DNA of 64,000 nucleotides from assembly GCA_028551475.1 (NCBI GenBank), contig CM052360.1:8420501-8484500 (forward strand), in the 5' to 3' direction. Below the pieces are notes generated by a model that saw only the letters and a program-made list of their open reading frames with translations, was not told where the DNA came from and ran no database searches. The DNA is from Casuarina equisetifolia (taxonomy: Eukaryota; Streptophyta; Magnoliopsida; Fagales; Casuarinaceae). The first letter of the stretch is position 1. Every line of letters begins with the position of its first letter. Both the position numbers and the translations under genes were made by a program. Shown piece by piece: positions 39,169-51,783 of the stretch.

Positions 39169-40463
39169 GAGTGTTAGAGAAACAACATCCAAAGTGGTAA
39201 GTCAGAAAATGTGAGCATCCGACCGCCATTCATAAATTTGTTCAGTTTATGAGTTACTTCAACATGCAGGACAATGATGCACGTAGACTCCTAATACTTT
39301 GAAACCCAAAAAAGGAAAAGAAAGAAAAACGTTTATGTTTTAGCAAGTTTTCTACTGATAATAGAACAAAGATATGTACTTTTACAATATCCCGGCAGAA
39401 GTGCATAAATTGAGAGTACTTAATAAGAACGGTACGATTTCTGAGATATTTCTTCTGGACCTTCTTCATAGGAGAGTTCGATGGGAGAAACGGACGGGGC
39501 AGACGAGACAAGCGAGTTAGCCGCCTCATTACGACATTAAAGGTTTTGGAATATTACAACCCTGGATGTGATTTGACAGGTTTGATAGCTCGGGGTTTCC
39601 TAGATTCCTAAATTCACTGCTTGTTATAGTTTAATTATTCATTGATTGTTTTTATATTTTCTAACGTCATCCTTTAAAGAAAAAAAAAAAGAAAGAAAAA
39701 CGTTATCCTTTAAAGACTGTTTCTGCTTTGGATTTTTATATTAATTGGATGCCGACACAAACATTTTGCTTCTGCCCAGGTTCTACCTTAGACTAGTCAG
39801 CTCTCACTCTCTCTCTCTCTCTCTCTCTCTCTCCCCCTCTGCCTTTCATCCCTCAATAGAGGAACTATCACCAGAGATTGAGATGACCTGTAAAACCCCA
39901 TGTTTTAGCAATTCAACGTGAGGAGAGAGGGTGAGGAGGAAAGCAATGGATGACAAGATGATGTCGCCTCACGTTGGACCGTGAAGCGCGGGTATTCCGT
40001 ACTTGTGATGCAGGCTGGCATTGGACATTGTAGGCGCGAGCAACCAATCGCAGGTTACCGGAGTTAGCTTGAACTGGTGTTTCACTGTTCACTTGTTAAA
40101 ATGTCAACACGGAGCCCGCAAAAGTGACCACTGGCAGGCAAGTGATATCACCGCTTCATTTGACGTGGGGAACCGGACCTTCGAGTATTGAGATCGTCAT
40201 TCCTGAATGTCAACGGTCCTTTCGTTTTCTCTGATCTTGAAGGAGGAAACAATTGCGTAATTGGCCATTATTATATAGGCTCCAGGAGCTAGCTCAAGAA
40301 ATAATGCCCTCAAATAAAACCACCCGCTCATCGGACAGAGAGTTGAAATTTGCACCTCGTCCGCCTAACTGTGGTGACTAGCGTGAGTCTGAGAATGATT
40401 GTTACTGTATGATATGATGTCAGAAAGAGAGGTCGGGGAAAGTGGTACCCTCCATTCTGTCAA
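39169..40463. repeat. Paired block A, matches 50577-51783
   Basis: The two blocks are collinear over more than 1 kb, from GAAACAACATCCAAA.TGGTAAGTCAG to GGTACCCTC.ATTCTGTCAA. Shared marks include a CT-rich tract, GAGATGACCTGTAA, CGCAGGTTACCGGAGTT and TTATTATATAGG. One lies above HAK copy 3 and the other above copy 4. No conserved reading frame was recognised. Confidence 0.75.
39801..39833. repeat. CT microsatellite
   Basis: About sixteen CT units. The paired block has a shorter CT-rich tract at the same place (about 51075-51100). Confidence 0.9.
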
Positions 40464-41245
40464 GAGCTCTCTTGAACCTCACAGCAACATAAAAGGAGGT
40501 GTGAACAAAATTTTTCAAAAATTCTTTTGTTCTTTTTGTTTTTCCTATGTGAAGTAATTAGTAATTTTGTGACAGAAATCAAGTTTAGTTGTAAAAGAAT
40601 GTGAGAAAATAAAGAAACAATATAAGTTAGTTGTAAGTGAAAATTCAAGCATGAAACTTGAAATCAAAGAGCTAAAAGAAACAATCTTATCTCATGAAAA
40701 CAAATATGATTTGGATGAAAAGCATGAGCATATAAAAAATAAAATTGATTCTTTAACTAGAAAACTGTCCAATGTTGAATGTTTAAGAAAATAATTTGAA
40801 AACAAACTAAATAGTTCAACATGTTTGCTGAACAAGTTTGTTAATGGTAGTGTTATGTTTGAAAAAAATATTGCAATCACAACAAGGCATTTATGACAAA
40901 ACTGGTATAAGTTATAGATCAAATGAGAATGCAAAACCTTTTACTAAATTCTTTGAAAAAAAAAAAAACTACATAACTTCATTATATGGTAAATGCACAT
41001 GTTGTAAATATATTGGTCATTTTATTGATAAATGTCTATTGAAGGTTGGTAGAAACTTTAAGATTAAAAGTATATGGGTGCCAAAAGGCACAATAATCTT
41101 TAACACTCATGGACTCAAGGAAAGAAGGGTACCATACACACAAGCTCCTTTATTTGTTTCTACAGGACATGAGCATAGAGACAACAATCATTGTAGGAAC
41201 TTTGTGATAAGTAAAGGTTCACAGCACATAATCAAAACAATATAA
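40464..41245 (+). mobile_element. Copia gag fragment
   Basis: Broken fragment. A zinc-knuckle-like stretch (CTCCKYIGHFIDKC, about 41000-41040) is followed by IWVPKG, a word usual after the gag knuckle of SIRE/Maximus-type Copia elements. The lysine-rich stretch before it fits the gag C-terminal region. No LTRs are assigned. It is old, with several breaks. Confidence 0.6.
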
Positions 41246-42129
41246 ATATGCATTCATATTGTGGTGAATTAGGTTTCTCAATTTTTTTTTATCCTTTTCG
41301 TTTTTCTTAAATGAAGAAATTAGTTTTTCCTAATTCATCCCACCTTAGCAAACTGTTAGAGTCACTCTTCCAATCAATTCACTAATTGATTACAAGAGAT
41401 ATCCAATCCCTTACAAGGGATAACCAATCCCTTAAACCTAATTACAAGTTTCTCACCCCCAATATTACAAATTCCGAACTTAGCTTTAACAAGATATGCA
41501 ATATACAATTTAGAAACTTTAAACAAGTACTACAAATCTATTATAGAATGATTTGGATAAAAGTCTCAAATTTTGTTCAAGTTTTAACATTGTTCACTTG
41601 AAGAAAATCAACTGAATAACAATATGTATTGAAGCACAAATTGATTTTCTAATAAGTAAATAAAAACAATCATAAACATAGAATATAATCACTCAATGAA
41701 GAATCAAATCGTGCATTGGATGAGCTTGAAAGAAGAATGTGAGTTTCTTGAATGAAGCTTTGCTTTCTCATATTTTTGTCAAACACCATATCAGTAAGCA
41801 TTCTACTATTAAATACCATAAAAAGACTCACCTTTCACTTTCAAAAAGTTATTCTAACATCTCTAGAGCAAATTACATTTTTTTCTCGTTGGAGAAAGGA
41901 GACATGGTTGACTTTCTATCTCAATCTCATTCAAAATTGTGCTCCAAATCTTATGGCACTAGCATCTTGATCACCCTAGTGATGAATATACTCAGCACCT
42001 TATAGAAGCAAAAAAAAAAAAATATGTTACCATTCAAAGTAAACCCTTTTGTAATCCATGTTATATTAGTAAAAGCATGCTCTTACCATTTACTATGTCT
42101 AACTCTAGATATTTAAAGCCTCTTGAATA
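41246..42129. other. AT-rich stretch without recognised content
   Basis: No gene, repeat or element end could be assigned. The short ORFs here show no known domain. It probably belongs to the surrounding retroelement debris. Confidence 0.4.
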
Positions 42130-42880
42130 TATCCATTATGATCTTTGAAGACCATCCCTTGCTTTGTCATTTAGAGGGCTTTCTTATTATGCCATTCTTA
42201 TACATGATCATAATTATTTTTCCTAGATGTATCCATTAGAATGCAAATATGATTGCTTCTCCATTTTTGGATGCTTCAAGGCCCTTATGGAAAAATAGTT
42301 TGATTTACCAATTAAAATAGTGCAAACGGGCGATGGTAGAGAGTTTATTTCTCACCAACTTTAGGATTTTTCGGCCAAACACATAATTACTTTTTAGATT
42401 AGTTGTCCACATACGCGACAACAAAATGGCATGTTTCAACAAAAGCATCGCCATGTGAATGAATGGGAATTTGCTTTGCTCTTTTGATCTAAACTTATTA
42501 AACAATTTTGGGTTGAAGCATTTTCTACTATCTTATTTCTCATAAATCAATTACCAACTCCATATTTGGTGCAAAACATTCCTTTATTCCTTTATTCCTT
42601 TATTTATTGTTTCACTGCTATCCTAATCACTCCTTTTTTAGGGTTTTTGGATGTTCGTGCTTCCCTATTTACATTTTTGGAGTGTTTTCTTTCACACCAT
42701 TTACATTTTAACGAGACAAATTTCCTTTTTGCCTCCTCTACCGTACATCCAACATGGAAATAAAGCTCATCTTCCTTTCCAGGCATTTTTTTATGGCCCT
42801 AAACCGCTACTCTTTTCAACATCTCCTATAAATTTGGTTCACCCGGTGTCTTCTATTAGGCCTTTTTAGTCTTTGTCAAC
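42130..42880 (+). mobile_element. Copia integrase fragment
   Basis: Broken, old fragment of the integrase region of a Ty1/Copia element, recognised from scattered words such as GREFISHQL, SCPHTRQQNGM and FWVEAFST in the usual order. Probably not the same family as the gag fragment to its left. No LTRs assigned; several breaks. Confidence 0.65.
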
Positions 42881-43079
42881 CTTTTTATAGCCCATTTTCG
42901 CTTTTAGTCTCTGTAAGTCTTTTTACAACCTTTTTAGCCTAACCTAATGCTTTCAGATCTGTCCATTACCACAGGACTTTCCATCCTCTAATCCAATTCC
43001 TCTGGTTTGGCCTTTTAGACATTCTCTTTCACCCAACTTTGCACATTGGCATTCTATGGATCTTATGTCTGCAGCATTC

Positions 43080-43560
43080 CTCTTAAGAGCTTATGCCACA
43101 TCAATTAATAAGGCGTTAGCCAGGAGTAGTGGCGTGGAGATTAGTTGTTCTGTTAAGCTGTTAGTTGACAGTTATAACTAAGAGAGACCTTGTTAGCTAG
43201 CTGTTAGAGGCAGTTTTAACTGACGAAGGTTTATTATACTGTTAATACCCTTCAATAGCCGTAGTTGCTTTTGTCAAGTTAGTTAGTTCTGTTAAGCTAA
43301 CTGACTAGTATAAATAAGTGGAAAGGCATTAGGAAGGGTCATTCGAATAAGTAGAGAAAAATTCTCTATGTAAACAATGGAAAGAGGTCTTAGGTTCCCT
43401 CTTGAGAAATCCTTGTAATTGTTTTCAAGCAGAGAAAATTGGGAGAACAGCTTAAGTCTTCCAAGCCATCTTTGGCATCTTCTGCTGCCTATTATTTTTG
43501 TCCTATTACTCGTTCCTTTGTTAACTCTTTAAATTAGCAAGAAATGCAACTTGTTCTTCT
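43080..43560 (+). repeat. Possible LTR remnant with TATA-like site
   Basis: Contains repeated GTTAGTTxTGTTAAGCT-type phrases, then TAGTATAAATAAGTGG near 43310, and CTTGAGAAATCCTTGTAATTG. This looks like the promoter and poly(A) part of an LTR, but no target duplication or partner was found. Confidence 0.3.
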
Positions 43561-43608
43561 TCATTGAGAAATCCTGCAACCAAATCAGCTTTTTGCTTTC
43601 TTTGTCTT

Positions 43609-43631
43609 AATATATATATATATATATATAT
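43609..43631. repeat. TA microsatellite
   Basis: About eleven TA units. Confidence 0.9.
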
Positions 43632-43894
43632 GATGTTGCTTTCAACTTCATTTCATAGCATACTTGCTAAGCAAGTTATGCAACAACTTACTCCCTACTT
43701 CATTAGCAAAAAAGCTTCCTTATCAATAGGACTTAAGGCAAGCAGCCACCTCTAAGATAGATGCAAAATCTTTTGAATTTTATTCTTTTTGTATCAAGCT
43801 ATAATAGACTTTGTTCCTCCACATTTAATGTTCAGCTGCTTACGTACTATCTTAGATGATTCGTGCTCGGATTTGAATACATCACAAACAACTC

Positions 43895-44469
43895 ACCACG
43901 GCTTAACCCTGTGGATACGGGGGACCAAAAACCACTCCTTAAATTCATACTTCCACAACTATCACCTTGCACTTGCATGATAAAAGATAAAACATGCTAC
44001 GCCTAGCATTGGAAGTCACTTTTTTAACTCATATTTATAGTGCATGTTGTTGGTATTTCTAGACAAAGCATTAAGAAGCTCATTTCTACCTCAAAAGATA
44101 GTTCACGAAGTGGAAAGATACACCATATATTTAACCAAGTACAAAGACTCACATCTTAATAATTTAGGATTGGATATCAATATTGTAACATGCTTTTTCA
44201 CTACAATGTTCCAACATGAATGATCCCATGGTGCTGCTTTTTATGTGAACTCTAAGCCTTAATATTATATTAAGAAGTTCATTCTCATCTAAAAAAATTA
44301 CCTTATAAAGTAAAAGAGCACATTTATATTTAACTAGACACATTTATATTTTAGCAATGTAGAATTGGATGTCCAAGTCATAGTACAAAGAAATGTAGAA
44401 GAGCCCAACTGTGATTTCATTTATTGTTGGTATTGACTTTTTTACAATCAGTACAAGAAAGAATGCTCA

Positions 44470-44515
<46 letters not shown>

Positions 44516-44530
44516 ATACACAGCTTCCCA
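43895..44530. repeat. Dispersed repeat, longer member of the 6720-7010 family
   Basis: Shares the ordered words listed for 6720-7010, with extra internal sequence. It contains a TTTC microsatellite near its right end. No coding capacity seen. Confidence 0.5.
44471..44514. repeat. TTTC microsatellite
   Basis: About eleven TTTC units in a row. Confidence 0.92.
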
Positions 44531-45100
44531 TGCGGAAATTCCACCTTTGTTTCTGGCGCATCACTGTCTTGTTGATTTCACTGCCTATCCACACTGAGCT
44601 GCACTGCTGAGTTGATTTTTCCAAGCGTTCTCAGTGATTGAATTGTGTTCCCGTCATTCTAGTCCCGAATGAACAAAAATGATAATTGCATAAATTGAAA
44701 GCATAATATCTAAAAGAGAATAGAAAAACAAAAAACTCATGATCTCATTCAAACAATCAAATGATTGCTAGAAATTATACAAATAATTTTTTCACTCTTC
44801 ATTCTATCAATTACATTCACAAGCCCAAATTTTACGTATAAAAACTGAAATTAGTGAGAATCTATCAAGGCTCGATTTCTTCACAACAGCATCTTCGGTT
44901 CCCCCTCTTCTATTAATTGGATTTGGCAAATGACTACTGCGATGAAATCAGCTCCTAACCAAGATTTTCCTTCGGTGATTCCCAGTTTCCAAACGAAGAA
45001 CAATGACAATTGCGTTCAACACGTTCCTTGTTAGTCAAAACTATGACATATCACAGCTAGCATGGAATAAAGCCATTATAGATGAAACAACATTGTTTTT
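44531..45100. other. Spacer without recognised content
   Basis: No gene or element ends seen on either strand. Confidence 0.4.
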
Positions 45101-45440
45101 ATTTTAAGTTCAATAATTTCATTTAATATTCCAGTCAAACCTGGTGGCTTGTATACATTAAAGGTGCCATTCTTGGAGATAAAATGATCATGTTGCCGAC
45201 GAGTCAAAGCTTTGGTGAGGAGATTTGTGGGCTGATTTTCATTGGGAACATATGTGTTTCAATGTCCCCTTTTCCTTTTTGTGTTTTCTATGAGAAAACA
45301 ATCTATATTAAATCTTTTATACGTTCATGATACACTTAATTGACTGCAATATGCATAGCAGCTTTATTATCATAATACAACCAACCAAGATGTGTGATTT
45401 TCGTTAGAGAGTTCTTATGGGAGACCACAAATCAAAATTA
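45101..45440 (-). mobile_element. Copia RNase H fragment
   Basis: Read on the minus strand it shows the end of a Copia polyprotein: a DNKAA-like stretch, then LLTKAL, HDHFISK and NVYKPP in the family order. Fragmentary and broken, no LTRs assigned. Confidence 0.65.
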
Positions 45441-46239
45441 GTTCACAAGTGACGGAAGCAATTGTTGATGAAAAACATTGTTTTTAGGACGACAAAGATA
45501 CAGAAAAAGAAGAAAAAAGTCTGAAAAAGAAACGTAAGTTTTGAAATTGCTACATGAATGTCTTGGTTTTATCATGGTGGTTACAAACTTATCAAGTATA
45601 AATTTTTCAAAAGAAAAAGAACGTTCTTAATGCTTGTATAATTTCACACGTGTGTGATTATTGAACGTTTTTCAATCGTAGTATGTGTATGAAATTATAC
45701 AAAGAGGAAGAAACGACGCATTTGTGAAACCTTAATTTTCTAACACATATATACTTGTATACTCTGGACTACGTCTATAGCTCCAATTTGGAAGAAACGA
45801 AACTAGGCCTTTTGTGTAAAACCCTATGTTTTTTAGTATGATTATAGCTTGATGAAATTGAGGATTTGCAAGTGTTTCTAAGGTGTTGTGAGCATTTGTT
45901 TTGCTGATTTTTGTTGGTGAATTGGCTGTGTAGTGAGAATCGTTGAGAGTAGTATTTTCAAGTGTAGAAAAACTATGTAGAGATTGTTTAATCTCTTTAA
46001 TTTGTGTTGTTGATAATAGAAAGGCTTTTAGCTTGGCTGGCTAAATGAAAAGTAGTTTTTCTTGTAGCCACCAACTCAATCATAGAAATATCACATACAG
46101 TCAATAAATTCTTACGTTGAACTTAAAGTAATTCTTAGAAGCAAACGTGATTGTGCTTCAATTTTATTGCACTAATTTAAAGGGAAGATGTCAAGCTCCA
46201 AACATCATATTTGTTCAACTTCTTCAGAGATCCCGAGTC
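45441..46239. other. 3' spacer of HAK copy 4
   Basis: No gene seen. The part 45950-46030 resembles the end of an LTR and matches 25165-25255. The rest is AT-rich and unrecognised. The 3'UTR of copy 4 is expected just below 46240. Confidence 0.4.
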
Positions 46240-49200
46240 TTATATCTCGTATGTCATTCCGACCCTGAGAAGCCTAGAACGTGGAATCGCCATTACTTCC
46301 TCCCCTTGCCTAAAGTTCTTCCTCAAGAAGCTATACACATAGTTCACAACTATCTTCTTAAAAAAGGATGAGTTCTTCTCTGCCACCACCTCCGCTTCTC
46401 CAAGGAGATAAACCATACCGTTCTCCATCTCCGTTTGCAGGAACTTCATCTCCTCTTCTACTCCCAGGATCGGAGTAGGAATAATCCGGGAAGAAGAGTT
46501 TGTCACGCTAGCCGCATTGAACGACTGGATCCCTACGGGCTGTTCTAGTGATTCCTCAATATGGATTGTTGATCGACTCGATCCTCTTGGTTTTTTATCT
46601 TTCACTAATATACTGGAATTCTCGAAGTCTACTGGCTCAGCTATTTGTGCTGTAGAGTCACCTTCAAGCATGAATTGCTCGTGGCGGATGAATTCTTTCA
46701 ACTCTTCTACCAATTGGTGCTCGAACTCCTTCGCTTCCCTGATTTTATCGTTATAACCATACCTTGCAATGCAGCGGAACATCCTGTAGTCTCTTGGCCC
46801 AACACATCGGAACAAAAACCTCTCCTCTGGTACAACCTTACTAACTGGAATGGACTTGATTGAGACAAATACCACGATGGAATGGATGGATGGAATGTTG
46901 GCGATAAAGTGAGGAAATATTGGAGGAATGCCCTGCACGAGCTCAGAGTACAGAAGCCCTATTCCTGGTACTCGGCTAATATTTGGGTTGGTCGCCAATC
47001 CTTGTATGTAGTCACTAGAGACCTTGTTCCTGAGCTCAAACATGTATCTTCTCCGGTGTACATAATGCCAAATCCCCATCATTGCCATAAGGAACGCAGA
47101 AAAAACCAACGGAAGAAAGCCGCCACGTGTGAATTTGTATAGGACGGCTGATAGGTACAGAAGGTCAATGGAACCGAAAATCACAAGGAAGAGACCAATC
47201 CACAATATGTTTGTCTTCCATATAACTAGCATTATCAAAGTAACAAGAAACGTTGTGATCAGCATTACACATACCACGGCGATTCCTGCATCAGTAAAGG
47301 CACTTGTCATTCTTCGATTTTCACTTGAGAATGCCGATACATGTTGCATAACATATATATATATATATATAATCTCAACATTTATTAGAAGGAAGATAAT
47401 ATTTTGGGGTTCCATGACAAGAGCCTATTTTAGAAAGCTCATTTGATAATTTCTAGCAACTAGTTCTGCTTTCCGCTGTTTGATTACTTTCAACCATAGA
47501 TTGGCTCCCCGGAGTCGACAAGGAACTGCTACTGTCCCCCAGTTGCATAATATTAATAGGCCACTAGAACATCCCAATAACTTTGGAGGGTTGTTGAGCT
47601 TACCATATGCATGGCCGATATTTTCCGTGGTCCTGAAGGCAACACTGACAACAACACAAGCTATCATAAGCATGTAGTTGATCTCAGGAATGTATACCTG
47701 ACCCTCGTATGCAGCGGATGTATGAACAACCTTAACTCTTGGGAAACAACCGAGACTTAGGGACTGACATACAATTGAAAACGCCCCAGATATCATAGCT
47801 TGGCTGGCAATGATGGTTGCCGCTACAGCAATCACGAAAGTTGGCCAGTAAATTGGATCTGCATATATGTCCGTGAAGAAAATCTCAATTAATTTGTTCA
47901 AGGCCGACAATATTACATCCTTCTTGCAAGAGAAGCTACCTGGTACAGATTCGTAGAAGGTATTTGACACATGATCGGGGAATTTGGTGAGGTATGCTGC
48001 TTGTCCACAGTATGTAGCTATTATCGCAGGAAATGTGATGCAACTGAAACTGACCTGCAGCATAATGGAAGAATTTCTATTATTTATCGATGATCACAAG
48101 CAAACTGGGACAAGTGAAGTATCAGGGAAACGTTGACTGGAAACAGCTTTTAGTTCCCCTTGTAATCGCTACCACAACTACCTCTCCTCTAATTGCCAAA
48201 AGTGTTTGGGACAAAACGAAAATGTGTAAAATAGTGATAGTAGGGAAATTTTTAGTCCAATAATTGTTGGCCAAATATAGCAGGAAATCTTATGTTCTCT
48301 TCATGGAAGCTGCAGCAGATGACTGGCGTATTTTCCTATTTTTAGTTTTTTCTTTTCTTTTGTTTTTCTGAGTACCGCTTCTGGGACTTACAACAAGAAG
48401 TGAACCATGTAATCATAGTAGTTTACAAAAGGTCTCTTGAAAAATGAATCCGAAATGCATGGAGTATGAACTTACTTGAATTGCCCGGATGTTGAAGTGA
48501 CCCAGATCAGCAAACATGGCCTCCGTTCCTGGTTTATGTCTTTGGTTAATTCACAAGTAGGTAGGTCGAAACGTAGAGTAAACTTGATACAACCACTCAC
48601 CTGTAATGCTCAGAAGAACTCCACCAAGGGAAATCCATCCTTTCTTTCCATTTCTCCTGAAGTAATCGATGATGTACATTGGATTGAATGCACGTAATAC
48701 AGCTACGTTATGTTTGAACAGGTTGTAAAGACCGGTGCCGCCGATGAGGGCAAACCACAAGAAGATGATAGGAGCAAATGTGAAACCCACTTTATCAGTG
48801 CCAAATCGCTGAACACTGAAGATGGTGATCAGGATTGCCACCGAAATCCCCACAACAGCATCTGGATGATCATCAAAAAATTTGTAATAAGATCGTTATA
48901 TGTTATATCCCAATTTACTTTCGAGAAATGGTGGAAAGCATGTAGTACCTTGGCCTAGGGACTTGATCCCGCTAACTGCAGAAAGAACTGTATCCAAAAC
49001 CCAATCATCAGATCTTTTTTAGCAACCACAAATTACTTAGAAAATCTTAACTTCTTGTGGTAAACCAACCTGAGATGGAGGGAGTAAGAATCCCGTCCCC
49101 TATCACCATAGAAGTTCCGGCGATGGTAACCAGAAACAGCACAAGTTGGGCAGTTTTACTATTCTCGAGCTTCTCTCTAATCTTTTGAGCCCGTTTCAAC

Positions 49201-50221
49201 GGGTTGGATGGTATTTCAAGTCTGTAATTGGACACATCCCTGTCCTCTGGCTGCTGATTTGGCATCAAGCTTACCTTAGCATACCTGCATAGCAGAGAAT
49301 ATAGCGCAAAGGTTCCACCTACAAATGCATAATGGCTGTTGTCAAGGCACCATAAGTACCATAGAAGTTCTGAGGAAATACAGCGTCAACCCTTCAGCTT
49401 TTACACTTTCATATTTTGACTTGAATTTTTGTAAGTCGAAATTGCTATATTTTTTATCACGTAAATAACTCAAAGAAAATCAGAAAATACAACTATAACT
49501 TCAAGATAACATATTTTTAAACAGAATGAATAGAAGACATTTATTGTTATCTATTTGACAAAACATACTCATAGAAGTATCAATTTCTAACTACACAAAA
49601 CACGCATATAGATTTATCAGATTAAAACCAAGATCTTAATGCTAAAAAAAAAAAAAAAAGGATCATAAGATATTTATGCCGTCAATTAATTTGAAAACCA
49701 ATCGTGTTGATAAAAGAGTGCAAAGGATGGAATGAAGTTAATCCGGTTCATAGCCTACCATCACCATTGTCGTTGGCCCTCAGCACAATGAAAACATACT
49801 TGATCATGGGTATGAGAACTATGGTATAAATTATGAGGGACAACACCCCAAGTACGTCATCGTGGTGGCCAATCTTATCGGGGAAAGTGCTGGAAAACAC
49901 ATAGAGCGGAGACGTTCCTATGTCCCCATATACGACTCCAAGGCTCTGAAATGCTAAACTTAGCGTCATCTTCCAGGGTACCTGAGAAGTGGTTAAACTG
50001 AGCATTTTTTGCACTGTGATAGGACCTAAAGGGATTGAAGCAAGAAAGGCATCCGGTGAGAGTACCTTGGAGGCATGGCTCTGTGAAACCGAAAGTTTCC
50101 GCGCCTCCAAATCGAGCGAGTCTACACGCCGCAGCCTTTCCCACGATCCCTTTCGCTCTTTCAGGTTTCTTTCCACTTGTGTCGTCTCTGCTCCTTCTAT
50201 CTCCATCACCTTCTCTGCCAT
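46240..50221 (-). CDS. HAK5-like: HAK5-like potassium transporter, tandem copy 4 (older paralogue)
   Basis: HAK/KUP/KT K+ transporter. Exons: 50221-50066, 49981-49759, 49318-49070, 48987-48949, 48861-48601, 48528-48476, 48054-47940, 47858-47604, 47285-46240. Exons 2-8 have exactly the lengths of the other copies. The last exon is 21 bp longer than in copies 1 and 2, in the variable tail. It gives 798 aa with no stop. Motifs: [13 protein letters not shown] near residue 67, [50 protein letters not shown], end [15 protein letters not shown] and the N-terminal RVDSLDLEA are closer to Arabidopsis HAK5 than the matching parts of copies 1-3. By eye it is clearly more divergent from copies 1-3 than they are from one another, so it probably represents the ancestral-type member. 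Intron 2 (49319-49758) is longer and AT-rich. Confidence 0.93.
47352..47371. repeat. AT microsatellite in the last intron of HAK copy 4
   Basis: About ten AT units inside the intron 47286-47603. Confidence 0.88.
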
Positions 50222-50287
50222 GCCCTCTTAATTCGTCGCCTTCTGTTTCACTGGGTTTATTTCATACCCGTATTGCTACGTCTGCGT

Positions 50288-50293
50288 TTTATA
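50288..50293 (-). promoter_or_regulatory. TATA box of HAK copy 4
   Basis: Reads GTCTATAAAACGC on the minus strand, about 70 bp above the ATG at 50221, the same spacing as in copies 1 and 3. Confidence 0.6.
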
Positions 50294-50576
50294 GACACCA
50301 AAGTCAAACAGGTTCACTTAATTAGTAATCTTACATCAATTATTGTATCGCAATCACCATCTCGAGCATCAGCAAGAGAAAACTTCTTCATTTTTAAATA
50401 CTCTAGCTACTTGTTTTCCATTAACTTCATCTGCAGTCGGCGAGTCAAATATCCCTTTTTTTATTTTTAACCTTTCTTCTGTCATAGTTTTCTTTAGCTT
50501 TTGTAATCCAGCGACTTCCAATATTAGTTAATTTGATGACATATTCCAATGTGTTGGAAGGTACGGACCAGGGTCT

Positions 50577-51783
50577 CCAAGTGTTTAAGAAACAACATCC
50601 AAAATGGTAAGTCAGCACATGCGAGCATCCGACCATCATCCATAAATATATGTTCAGTTTATGAGTTACTTCGACATGCAGCACGACGATGATGCATAGA
50701 GACTCCTGATATAATTTTCCTGCATCTTCTTCTTCAGTGAGTTCGTTGGGTGAAACTGAGCGGTGAAAACGAGACAAGTGGGTTAGACATCTTGTTTCGA
50801 CATTAAAAAATTTGGAATATTACAGCTGGGCATGTGGTTGACAGGTTTGATAGCCTGGGGTTCCCTAAATTCCATGATGTCTGGATATTATAGTTTAATT
50901 GTCCATTGCTTGGTTTTATATTTTCCGACTTCTTCCTTTACAGACTGTTTCTGCCATTGATTTTTATATTCATTGGATGCCAATACAAAACTTTTTGCTT
51001 CTTCCCCACCTTTTAACTAAAACCAGTAAAGTATACGTCAAAACACAAATCACCAGATCCCTCACGGCGTCACACCTCTCTCGCTCTCTCTCTCTCCCTC
51101 CGCCTTTCTTCCCTCACAGGCGGAACTCTTACCAGAAATTGAGATGACCTGTAAGAACCGATATTTTAGCAATTCAACGTGCGGAGAGAGGGTGAGGGGG
51201 AAAGCAATGGACGACAAGATGATGATGTCGGCTGAGGTTGGACATGGGAAGCGTGGGTACTCCGTACTTGTCATCCTGGCTGAAGTGGACATGGGAAGCG
51301 TATTCCGTACACACTTGTGTGCCTCCTAAGGTTGGGATATTGTGGAGGCGAGCAACCACTCGCAGGTTACCGGAGTTGCTTGAACTAGTGTCCAACAGCC
51401 CCACTTGTTCAAAAGTCAACACGGAGCCCACGAAGCCTGCAAAAATGACTAAAGACAAATAAGTGATATCACTGCTTCATTTGACGTGCGAACCAGGACT
51501 TTTGTGTATTGAGAGGGTCTTCCCTTAATGTCAACCGCTCTTTCGTTTTCTCTGATCGTAAAGGGGGAAATAATTGCATGATCAACCATTATTATATAGG
51601 TCCCGGGAGCTAATTGAAGTAATAATGCCCTAAAATAAAACCACCCGCCGCCGGACAAAGAGAGTTGAAATTTGCCCGCCAACTCTGTTGGACTTGTGTG
51701 CCTCTTGAGAGTGATTTGATGCATGCAATATAATTTGATGCCGGAAAAACACATCGGGGAAAGCGGTACCCTCAATTCTGTCA
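50577..51783. repeat. Paired block B, matches 39169-40463
   Basis: Collinear with block A (see there). A minus-strand ORF at about 51174-51458 is open here but not in block A, so it is not supported as a gene. The TTATTATATAGG stretch at about 51588 could act as a TATA box on the minus strand. Confidence 0.75.

Noticed and set aside
51174-51458. Minus-strand 94-codon ORF with a hydrophobic start in paired block B
   Set aside because: It lacks an ATG start and the frame is not kept in block A, so conservation does not support a protein.
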